In this document: piece after piece, positions 25,501 to 37,500 of the stretch
Position numbering within the stretch: position 1 is the first letter of the stretch
Layout: each line of letters opens with the position of its first letter
NCBI GenBank assembly: GCA_021292105.1
Contig: CM037861.1
Location: forward strand, 28,482,545 to 28,546,544
Source of the DNA: Anadara kagoshimensis
Taxonomy: Eukaryota; Mollusca; Bivalvia; Arcoida; Arcidae
DNA length: 64,000 nucleotides
Reading direction: 5' to 3'
The notes under the pieces: model-generated
What the model was told of the DNA's origin: nothing
What the model saw: the letters and a program-made list of their open reading frames with translations, nothing else
Database searches by the model: none
Translations under genes and position numbers: made by a program

Positions 25501-28500
25501 ACAAGGATGGACGTGGGGCACGATACAGAAAATGTCAGCAGACAGGCAGAGATGGAAGTCATGGGTCAAGGCCTTATGTGCTCCCAGCACAAAGTGGAAT
25601 AAGTAAGTAGTAAGTGTCTCCCTGACGGAGCATTACCTCCAGAGCCTACAGGTGAGAGAGTCCTCCATATTTACCTCAACCAAGGACAATATTTACAGCT
25701 ACTTTATAAAATTGAAAAATGTTTACCCTTTCACTTTCTATAATGACAACACGGACAATTGACTAAGGATAATTCGGGTTAGGATGTTTAGGTGCTCCTA
25801 ATAATGGAGGGATATACCAATTACTAAGTAGTTTCCATTAGTTTCCATGCCTAGTGGTTAACATTTCAATATCCCATGGCAATGTTGACTGCCACTGCGT
25901 CAAACAATGTAAATTGTTTTATACAATGTGGTTAGAACTTGACTTATTAAGACTTTAAGAATTTTCTTTGAGGTATAATAAATTGTGTTATCCAGGCTGT
26001 TTAGAAAGTAAATTTGAAAGATATTATTGTCAAGACGTTCATAAAATATTATCAACCAATGTATATGTAATTAATGGAAAGATTCTAGTGTGTGGTGTAA
26101 AATACTGTATAACCCAATTAAATATTCTTTATGCCAAATTTATTCCGAGTATCTACTGACATTACTAGAAAGTTTAACGGTAGTTTTATTTTAGCAAAAT
26201 TATCAATAAAATTTCTTTATTCTCAAACTTTATGGATTTTAATTCCTGTTTGGGGTTGCAAAGTGTCTTTATCACTGAATTTATACTGTGCAAATACATA
26301 GTACATTGTATATTCAGCAGAACCTGCCTGAAAGGCTGACTCTATACAAGAGCCACCTGCTTTGGAAGGTCAGTAAAATTTTATACCATTTAATGGTACA
26401 TCTACATAAGAAACACCTCCCACTTTTATTGGTCCCTGTGGGTGGCCTTTATAGATAGATTTGACTGTATACAAACACCTAAAATAAGCATGCACAAATT
26501 TATTCTACTTTACAGTATTCATTATGCCCAGTACAGGGATGAAGATTAGAAGAGGCCCAGTAGTCAATGGCTCCTAAAAATCAGTCTGGGCACCTAAATT
26601 TTAACACATTTTACCTATTTATTACTATTATAACTTCTTTTCTGAAGTGAACTGGGCCCCTAACTCAAAATAGTTAAGCTTCTACCCTGCAGTACTCACC
26701 TGGTATCTACTGACATTATAAGATAAAGCTGCTGTATGCTGAGTTAAACTCTGTTTATCCTCAGATAACAGACAGTTAACACATAACTTAGAGGTCAAGG
26801 TCAACAAACTGTCCTCAGAACTACTACTAGTACAAGCAGTGCTGGTTAACATTCCATGTCCTTTTTCTGTACTACATAAATTTACTAACTGAAATAGAGA
26901 GAAAGATGCTGCAATGTATCCTTCCAATAAAATTTTAGCAAGTGTTCAAATCTAGGATTTTTCAGAAAGGGGCATTTCAAAAAAGTTTTCTCTATAACAT
27001 TTTGAGATCAATAATGTATCTAAGCATTCAAGTAATGGTAAATATTACATTAAAATTATATCATTACAGACATAATATATGGCCCAATAAGGCCTTCAAT
27101 ATGGGGACAAATTGTAAAAATAAGGGATCAATTGCTTGTGGCCCCTTCTAAAACAAACTCTTATTTAGCTACACTACTCTTGAATTATTATTTTCTTTCA
27201 ATAAATTTTTTACCATTGAAAATGATGTTATCTTTCAAGAAAATTCAAGTTATTACATGTATATAGAAACACACTAACATATATACAGCTGTAGTGGTTT
27301 GGGTGGCTCAGTTGGTACAGCTTTTGCTTATAGGGTGGGAAATCCCAGGCTTTATTCATTGATCCGACCCTGTACTGTGTCTACCACCTGTTTAAGTTTC
27401 GTGGCCAGAATGGTAAAAAAAAAGAAGGTGGATTGGCAAATACATGTGTGCCATAAAGTTCATCCAAAGGGAATTAAGGTGAAATTTCCCACATGTGAGA
27501 CTGTAGACACCTGGAGAAACTAAAGGATAACAGAGGAGAAATGTAGCAATCTGGGTAGGTTAGTTGGTAAAGCACTGGCCTATATTATGGGAGGTCCCTG
27601 TATAATCCTGTATTTTTTCTCCTTCTTGTTACAACATGTATCAGCATGTTCAAGTACTTGACAATTTCAATCTAGAACACCCCATGACAAAATGATTGAA
27701 ACAAAAAAACGAAAGACTCAATAAATACAAACAAAAACAGAAAATATCAGAAACATAAACTTAAGCAGCCAATTTGTCAGTCTATTTGTAGAGGATTGTA
27801 AAACTTAAGCAGCCAATTGACACATCACCAGCCACGCCTTTTATGTTTTGACACAGGCCGCCATCATGGTACCAAAAAAGCTTCACAGCAACTAATGATG
27901 TTCTAGTGTCAGTGACTTCATTAGATAACACAATTCAGGCCAAGATTTTCATTCTTTTTGTATGTAACTCAAGCATGCTGAGCCTTTGTTGAAACATTGT
28001 GGACATGGTTGGCGATCCAGCAATTGAAAATAATGATTGTATCGGCAAACAGCATTGACCTGTCTGCTTGACCTTTCATTAGGAATATTCGTAAAGAAGG
28101 GTCCAGCCAATACATGGGTAGTGTAAGGATTCTTGGTTAATATAATATTTACATGTATACACAATGTACATGATTAGTGTTCTCATTATGAAGATGAAAT
28201 AAATCTGTGTGATCCCTATACACTAAAGGTGTTTGTCCACAATAACTATTTAAATTAAAAGTCAAGTGGACAGGTCAATGCTGTTTGCCTATATACTCTT
28301 CACAAACATTATATTTAAAAAAAAAAAAAAAAAGAAAAAAAGATTAAATGGACAAAGGGAGGTAATTCAAAGAATTTGTAAATTTTTTGTAAATTTCACA
28401 TCAGGTGGCAGCCGATTGACAAACACAGTTTTCTGAACAATCAAATTCCAACTTACCATTTTTATTATAGAAACTTGAATATTATCTGGAAGTTGTTCAA

Positions 28501-31500
28501 AATGTTCTATAATTTTTTTCACAAGTTCTGTGGGGTCATGTTGCAATAACACAATAAAATCTTCCTCTAATACTAAAGTCTGAAGCATGGCCATGATACC
28601 CATCCTTGACGGCTCTCCCATTCTACCGTCGCCAATGACAACATGTATACATTGTACATGCTCTCTACCTAGTGACCATGCTGACTTGTCTTCTAGTGAT
28701 AAATATTCAAATATATCTGTTATATAACTTAAGTCTTTAGTTGATAATTTGTCTTTCAGATCCTCTTTTATCTCACTCTGACTTGGTAATGACTGAAAGT
28801 AGAAACAAGTAAATTCAGTGAATTAGAATCCCCACCAACAGGTTCTTTTTTTTGTTGTTATTTGCACTTTTGCTCAAAGGGCCATAACTCCGAGGAAAAT
28901 AAGCAAACCAACTCGGGGTTAACGATATGCCCATCTTTTATCCATATGTATGTTGTATACTTTGCACTAAGTTTTATGAAATAGTGCTTTATAGTTTTGG
29001 AAAATTAGCGCAGACAATAATTTTTGACAGACAGATGGAAACTTGAATTTAATGTCACTCTCTTTCTCTGAAAGGCAGGAGATAATGATAAATATATATA
29101 ATATAAACACTGTCAAATACAGTGCATCTTTATAAGCCAAATACTTTCTGGACTGAAGACAACACTACAGTAACATAGTTGGTTGAGTACTTGCTTCATA
29201 TCATTTCTTGTGTGGCAGGCCAGGGACTGACCAGGGCTTGAAAATACTGCATAGTTGCTTTTATTCACTGGGATTTAATTTTGCTATATTTGCGGTTTGA
29301 CTTTATAGTGCAAAATTAAATACAGAGTGAATACTTTCATGTAGCATTCACAAACTGAGATAATCCATACCCAAAACTGTGTCGTAGAATTTTATACCCG
29401 TGAGTAAGTTCAAGTGTCTGAACCGTGAAATTTATTCCCCGCAGAATTAAATAACTATACAGTAAATAGGGACATTCTTTTGCCAGACACTCTGCATTTA
29501 GGAATAAAAGTCACTGGGTCTTTCAAAAGAGACTTTAAAAATGATGCACCTAGTCACAGCAGGCTTGGCAGGCTAGAGACCCCCCACCCCCCACCCCCCC
29601 CCCCCCCCTTTGCACTAAACATAAACACAATGCAAAATTAAAAATTTCGATCTCGTCATCTATAGCTGGTGATGTCTCAATATTAGTTTAATATTCTTGA
29701 CTGGAATAAAAAAAAACCTTATTCAGTCAATCAAATTAATTCTAGACTGAAGATTTAGTTTGAATAAGACAGGTATTCCGTTGCATGCAGAGTAGTATTT
29801 TGTGGTGAAATAGTTTAATCAAGACCAGTTTACAGTTACCAAGTTGATTCAGGTTTCACAGACAAATATACCAAACTCTCAAATATATCAAAATGGATAC
29901 ATAGTGCTTGTTTCTGCTTCAGTTTACTCAGTCGTTTCAGTTAAACTAGCCCAAGGATATTTTTTTTGCCACTTTGGGTAAAAGAACTGGGTATGAAATT
30001 GGAAAAGAAGCACTAGACAAAATGGAGATCTTTATAATGGGTAAAAAGAAGATACTCTAATGGGGTTCGTCGCCGTACCACGTGATCAATACCTCTTATC
30101 GTTTGTGCTGAACACTTTGGAAAACGTCAACATCACAAATTCCTGGAATAATGTCGTTTTTACGGGAAAACGTCATACTGTGCGATTCCATGTCCATTGG
30201 AAACAAGCGTTTCACAGACATGTTAGAAGGTATCACGTGGTACAGCGGTGAACCCCATTATTTTTGTAACATTACATTACTACTTGTCTAAATGTTGGTT
30301 ATTATGAAGATGTACAAGCTATGCTGAAATACAGGGTTTTTGCTACCTTTTCTTGAGTTTTTGCCCTAAATTTATTTTGCAAAGTCAATTTGGAATTTTT
30401 ACCAACAAAATATGAAACAAGAGGCCCATGGGCCTTAACGCTCATCTGTGACCTTAACCTTTGAACCCATAACCCTCATTAATATATCAAAATGATCATT
30501 AGGCCAATAAATACAATATTCTAGCATATATGCCTATACAAAATATTAATAGTTTTCAAGATAATTAACCAATTCAGTATTAATTTGCATCTGTGACCTT
30601 GACCTTTGAACTCATGACCTTTATTCATATATCAAAATTATCATTAGACCAATACTTACAATATTCCAATATATATGCCTACACAAGGAGTTTATAGTTT
30701 TTTAGATAATTTACCATTTCTGTACTTGTTTGCATCTGTGACCTTGCATTTTGAACCCATGACCTTTATTAATATATCAAAATGACCATTGTGCCATTAC
30801 CTACAATATTCTAATATACATGCCTATACAAAAAGTTAATAGTTTTGCAGATAATCAACTATAACGGTAATAGTTATGCATCTTTGACCTTGAGCTATGT
30901 ATTAAAATGATCGTCATGTCAATACCTACAATTAACTTAAAATCCCATGCCATTATCACCTGAAATGTTTAAAAAATAGCTTATTTCATCAAAGGTCAAA
31001 AACAGGGACATGACCTTGACCTTTGACCTTGACATCTTTTGGAAGAAAATAGCAAGACAAGATCAACCCTGAAAATTCCATACAATTATCTACAGCCGTT
31101 ATTGAGTTATAACAATAAAAGTCTCATTTTTTAAATTACATATTTTTATGCAAAAAACGCATAACATATTTTTCGTTCAATTTTCATGAAAAACACAATT
31201 TTAATGATCCCAGATATGCTGAATCTAAATATCTAATCAAAATTTGCCTGCACCTTTTGGTTTCAGAGAAGAAGATTTTTTTTGTCTTTTTGCTATTTTT
31301 AGTAACGGCGGCCATCTTGTTGGGCATGGCCAAACCCGAACATAATTTTGAAAGGCTGTTACCCAGGCATGATAATCGCCAAGTTTTATCAACGGCCTAG
31401 TAGTTTTGGAGGAGAAGATTAAAATGTAAAGTTTACACACAACAGACGACGCACGACGGACGGTGATAGATTGCAATAGCTCATCTGAGCCTTTGGCTCA

Positions 31501-34500
31501 AGTAAGCTAAAAATGTGCCCTTTTTTGCAATGGGAATGGGAGTTTTCACAGGACCCTGTGAGTGCACATTGACAGAAAAATCCCTGTACCAGACTCATAG
31601 ATATACCAAACTTGATACAAGGTGGTTTGTATAGTTACCTCAGTTAAGACTATTGGTGCCTTCTCTTGTTCATCTTCAGTGGAGTCTGTTGATGAACCTT
31701 CAAAATCAGGTACAGAAGACGCATAGGATGCCCCGCCATCTGAAGCTGTACTGGACTCCGGAGATGTTTGTTCAGGAAATACTGTATGTCCACCACTTGG
31801 CGTCATCGACATTGCATCTACCCAAGGTTGCAACATCTGACCAAAAGGGCTAGTTTAAATAATAACAAAAACAGAGTTTAAAATGAGTATGTAAACCTAG
31901 GTGGTGAGAGGCACTATGATGCATAAGTGTGCATTTTTAACCACTAGGCCACTGAGTTCCCCAAAGTTGTTAAGAGAACAATATAGCTCTAATACCCTTC
32001 AACTCCATGATACAAGAGTTGGTAGAGTGCTCGTTCCGTATGTGGGAGGTCGTGGGTTCGATCCCCGGCCGGGTCTGACCCAAGACTTGAAAGTGGGTAA
32101 AGACTGTTCTTTCGCCAAGCACTCGGCATTACGAAATGAAAGTCACGGTTCTTTCGGATAGGAACTTAAAATAAACGAGGTCCCGTGTCACGGTGGGCTT
32201 GGCACGTTAAAGAACCCTGCTGTATAATGCCATCAGCGCAACGCACAGGCAAAATTTCTGCACCTTCACCTATAGCTGGCGACGTCTCGATATAAGTGAA
32301 ATATTTTTGACTGGGAGGTTGAACACCATTACTCAACTCAACTCTATGATACAAGAGGCTCATTTGCCTTTTTGTTCATTTCATATGTCCAATATCTCTT
32401 GCAGTAGTTAAATTGTCACTTATTAAAAATTTAACATGTTAAAGGGTCATTCATAACATTTAAATGTGAACTCAAATTGAGAATTTGTGGTTGAAGGAAT
32501 TTGATAAATTAAACAGCACATTTGAATAAGATTTATTATAACTGCTGTTAGAAGACAGTAAAGTAATGGTGTTTAACACCCCAGTCAAGATTCTATCACT
32601 TATTTTGAGTCAGTTCTTGGATGGTGGAAGAAACTGCAGTCCCTAGAGAAAATCACCCACTTTCAGCAAGGAAAACTAACTAATAAAACCCTAAACCCTA
32701 ATTGGTTTTTCACTTAATCAGGTGACACTTTTGTGTAATTATATTGTATAATTTGTAAATAATGTTCTATACATATATCTTGTATTTTGTAATTTTAAGT
32801 CAGTTATAATGTAAGCTTGATAAGGAATACTGTGTATTCGAAATATATTGCGATATGAAGAATCATGCTGTCGTTAGTGTTTATTTTTTATTATCTATAA
32901 AATCCTCAACAATACCTGGAGAAAACTAACTAACTTTCTCAATATAAGAATCAGATAGGATCTGACCTAAGCTGAATTACAACCTGGGTGGTGAGATGGC
33001 ACTGTGACTCCCAAGCCAGTGCTTAAGACCACTAAGCCTCCGATATCCCCTTCTGATGGGAGGTCTCTAATTACGGGACTGATATATTATTTGTCTGTGT
33101 AAATGGTACCTACGTGCTTAATACATCTGCAGGCAGACTGGTAATCTTTGATGGTATATCTTTTCCTGTTAAAAACTGAGCTAGTTCCGAGCTAAAGTTA
33201 TTACAATTACGATGCAACAAGTGGTATGCATTTGGTCTGAAATAACAAAACATGTGCTAGATTAAAGTACTGCAGATTGCCATGATGGCTGGTGACACAC
33301 TTATAATTGGAAATAATGCTACAAACAAATACACCACACTGAATGCACTTTCAGACATTTTAAAATTCAAAATACATTACCAGTAATTGATTTTTTCCAA
33401 AGCTCACAAAAATCAAATTAAGAGTTTTTTTGCCAAATTTCTTCTTGTGTTACAAAGTTTGATCAGGATTAAACATTTAGGACAGCCTAGACAGTGAACA
33501 GACAGCTACCGGTTACCTTCAGTCAAACCTGTCACTTTCCAGTCAAATCTGTTATTTTCAGTCACACTTTTACCTTTTCAGTCACACTTGTTACTTTAAT
33601 TTTCAGTCACATGTATCTCCTTTTAGTGACACTTGTAACTTTCAGGCACAGTTGTTACTTGTCAGTCAAACTTGTCAATTTTCAGTCAAATCTGTCATTT
33701 TCTGTCACACTTGTAACTTTTCAGTCACACTTGTTTCCTTTTAGTGACACTTGTAACTTTCAGTCACAGTTGTTACTTTTCAGTCAAACTTGTCACTTTT
33801 CAGTCAAATCTGTTATTTTCAGTCACACTTGTAACTTTTCAGTCATACTTGTTACTTTAATTTTCAGTCACACTTGTCTCCTTTTAGTCACACTTGTAAC
33901 TTTCAGTCACAGTTGTTACTTTTCAGTCACACTTGTTACTTTAATTTTCAGTCACACTTGTACTTTAATTTTCAGTCACACTTGTTACTTTTCAGTCAAA
34001 CTTGTCACTTTTCAGTCAAATCTGTTATTTTCAGTCACACTTGTAACTTTTCAGTCATACTTGTTACTTTAATTTTCAGTCACAGTTGTTACTTTTCAGT
34101 CATACTTGTTACTTTAATTTTCAGTCACAGTTGTTACTTGTCAGTCAAACTTGTCACTTTTCAGTCAAATCTGTTATTTTCAGTCACACTTGTAACTTTT
34201 CAGTCATACTTGTTACTTTAATTTTCAGTCACACTTGTCTCCTTTTAGGCACACTTGTAACTTTCAGTCACAGTTGTTACTTTTCAGTCACACTTGTTAC
34301 TTTAATTTTCAGTCACACTTGTACTTTAATTTTCAGTCACACTTGTTACTTTTCAGTCAAACTTGTCACTTTTCAGTCAAATCTGTTATTTTCAGTCACA
34401 CTTGTAACTTTTCAGTCATACTTGTTACTTTAATTTTCAGTCACAGTTGTTACTTTTCAGTCATACTTGTTACTTTAATTTTCAGTCACACTTGTTACTT

Positions 34501-37500
34501 TTCAGTCAAACTTGTCACTTTTCAGTCAAATCTGTTATTTTCAGTCACACTTGTTACTTTTCAGTCAAACTTGTCACTTTTCAGTCAAATCTGTTATTTT
34601 CAGTCACACCTGTAACTTTTCAGTCATACTTGTTACTTTTATTTTCAGTCACACTTGTCTCTTTTTAGTCACACTTGTAACTTTCAGTCACAGTTGTTAA
34701 TTTTCAGTCAAACTTGTCACTTTTCAGTCAAATCTGTTATTTTCAGTCACAATTGTAACTTTTCAGTGACACATGTCACTTTTCAGTCACAATTGTAACT
34801 TTTCAGTCACACATGTTACTTTTCACTCACACATGTTACTTTTCAGTCACCTTTGCTACTTTTCAGTCAAATCTGTCATTTTTCAGTCAAATCTGTCATT
34901 TTTCAGTCAAACCTGTTACTTTTCAGTCACACTTATTATTTGCAGTCAGAACCATAATTGAAACATGTGAAATGTTCTGTTAGTTTTCCTACAAAATATA
35001 TTGAATTAAATTGTAGATTCAGACCAGTTAGAAACTTAGCAGGTATAGATGAAATGTTTCAATCAATCAGAAAACTATATTTGTACAAACTTAAATTATT
35101 AACCAATTAAAATACAAGAAAATTGTGATAATTGTATTAAATTGTAACAAATTATTAATGAAACTGAAAACCAGTCTGCACATTGGTGGACAGGATACAT
35201 GTAAATGTTAAACTCTGGCAATCATCAATGAAACTAATCTGAAACAAATAGGACCCCCCGTCAGCAGGTTCTTTTTTGTGATTTGCACTTATGTTCAAAG
35301 GGCAATAACTCCCAGGAAAATAAGCAAACCAACTTGGTTCATCAATATGCCCATCTCCTATGAATGATGATGCTTTGCACCAAGTTTTATGCAATAGTGC
35401 TTAATCGTTTTGGAGAATTTGCACAGACAAGAATTTCGGACGGACAGACAGCTGAAAAATGAATTATTTATCCCCCTCTTTCTTAGAAAGGCGGGTATAA
35501 TAATAGACTTACCCAAATTTTGTGTCTGATAAGTCACTTAAATAATTCATAAATACATCAAATGGAATTTCTGTGTTGCCAAGGTTACAGATTTCATCTG
35601 GCTGACCTAAGATTGTTCCTCCCTGAAAAGTATAAAATAAAGAAACATAGGCAATGAAACATAGCTATAATCTTCAGCGTTGAATAGATCAATGATGTTT
35701 TAGGTCCTTCAAGCCAAGATTTTTTTATATTACATCAAAGGGGTCAGTTCTGAGATGATTAGAGGGGCAAGAGTGTCTAAGAAAACTGTTATAAGCTATA
35801 ACTTTCATCTTTTAGAAGGTGTGGCACATAATAATAACAAACCCTCATTTCCTCACTCAGGAAGGAAAACTGTACTGTAACAGGCTCTGGTTTCATAATC
35901 TGCAATCATTAACTTAAAAATTTCCGTATGATTATCTACACTTTTTCCTGAATTTTAATGAAATCTTGAAACCTAAGGAATTCCTTTAAACAAATCATCA
36001 AATTCTATGAGAAGTGAGGTGAAAAAGTACATAAAAATTAAAGCAAAACCTTAATTTACTGAAAATTTATTTTAAGGATAAAACCCCAACAGTGACTCCT
36101 GTTAATCAAATCTTACACATTTTGCCTAATAATGAAGTTGTGTTTGTTCACATGATATTTGGGTAAAACTATAAATCTGATATTGCAGTTGATAACAACC
36201 TGAATTTTTTTTCTCTTTATAAGTACCACATCGGTAACTCAGCAGGTGGAGTGCTTGCTCTGCAAGTGGGAGGTTTTGGGTTTGTAGTGACTCTGCATTT
36301 AAGATGAAAGTCATGGGTCTTTCAGATGGGAACTAAAAATTAATGAGATCCCAGTCACGGAAAGCGTGGCACAATAAATAACCCTGCTGTATAATGTCAT
36401 CAGCCCAACACAGGCAAAATTTCTGCACCTTCACCTATAGCTGGCTACATCTTGATATAAGCAATATATTCTTGACCATTACTCAATTCTCTTTATCAGT
36501 ACTTCAGGTGCTTAAATCAGCTGGTATTTGTGGTAGCATGATGGTATATCAGCAAAAATAATTTTGAGAAGGACCTAAAAGCCCTTTCAAGCAATTTCTC
36601 CTCTCTATTTTACAATCTCCTTAATTTGTTTTAAAAGAAGTATGGTACCTGTTATTGCAAAATATAGTCAAATATTCGAAAATTCAGTTCAGTAATGGTG
36701 TTTAACTTCCTAATCAAGAATATTACAAATTTATATATCAAGATGTTGCCTGCTATTGGCAAATGTACATAGATTTTGATTGTGTGTTGGGCTGATGGCA
36801 TTATACAGCAGGGTTCGTTTTGTGCCATGCTTAATGTGACACGGGACCTCATTTTTTTTAACTTCCCCTCTTTACTTTACTTCTCATTTCATAATGCCGA
36901 ATACTTGGGGAAGGATCAGTCACTACCCACTTTCAAGTCTCGAATCAGACCTGATTGGGGTTCGAACCCAAGACCTCCACTTATGGAGTGAGCACTCTAT
37001 CAACTGAGCTACAGCAGTGGTAAATATTGGAAAGTGTTCACATTAAACATTTTTAAATTGATTTCTCTGGAAATTTATTCAAAGTTGCATATCTTAGTCA
37101 TGGCTGTTTACATAAGCAACAGCTGTGTTGCTATTTTCAATGCTAAAGCTTTCCTAGTATTTGGCCACTAGTATCCATAAATAAGTCTTGCTAAGATTTT
37201 CCTTAAATATTTTTTAAGTAAAATTTAAGGAATCATTGTGAAACATGATTTGAGGAAATCCTTCAGCTAAGGAAGGGAGGAATTTAAAAATTTATTTTCA
37301 GGAAATTCTCAAGTTAAGGAATGATTTTGAAACCAGGATAAGGATGTTTTTACTGCTGAGATTCTTTCACTTAAATATGAGTCAGTTTTACAATATTAAA
37401 CGAAACCAGTGTACCCACCAAACTTTGGAAAGCAAACTGACACTTTTATAATTTTAAGGATTTGTTCAAAAAAGCATTCAAACCAGCAATATTGACAGTG

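Larger units (their letters stand above)
29168..29745 (+). mobile_element. Decayed SINE interrupted by a TA-target element
   Basis: The head (agttggttgagtacttgc, gccagggactgaccagggct) and body (ttgccagacactctgcattt, gaataaaagtcactgggtct, tatagctggtgatgtctcaa, taatattcttgactgg) follow the SINE order seen at 36224 and 43301. The body is split by the insertion at 29247-29462. A poly-C tract is embedded at 29580-29608. Confidence 0.65.

Noticed and set aside
33494-34700. Long repetitive open frames (up to 192 codons) rich in Ser, Leu, Phe and Thr
   Set aside because: They arise from a ~21-bp minisatellite; several frames are open at once and no start or splice context exists.
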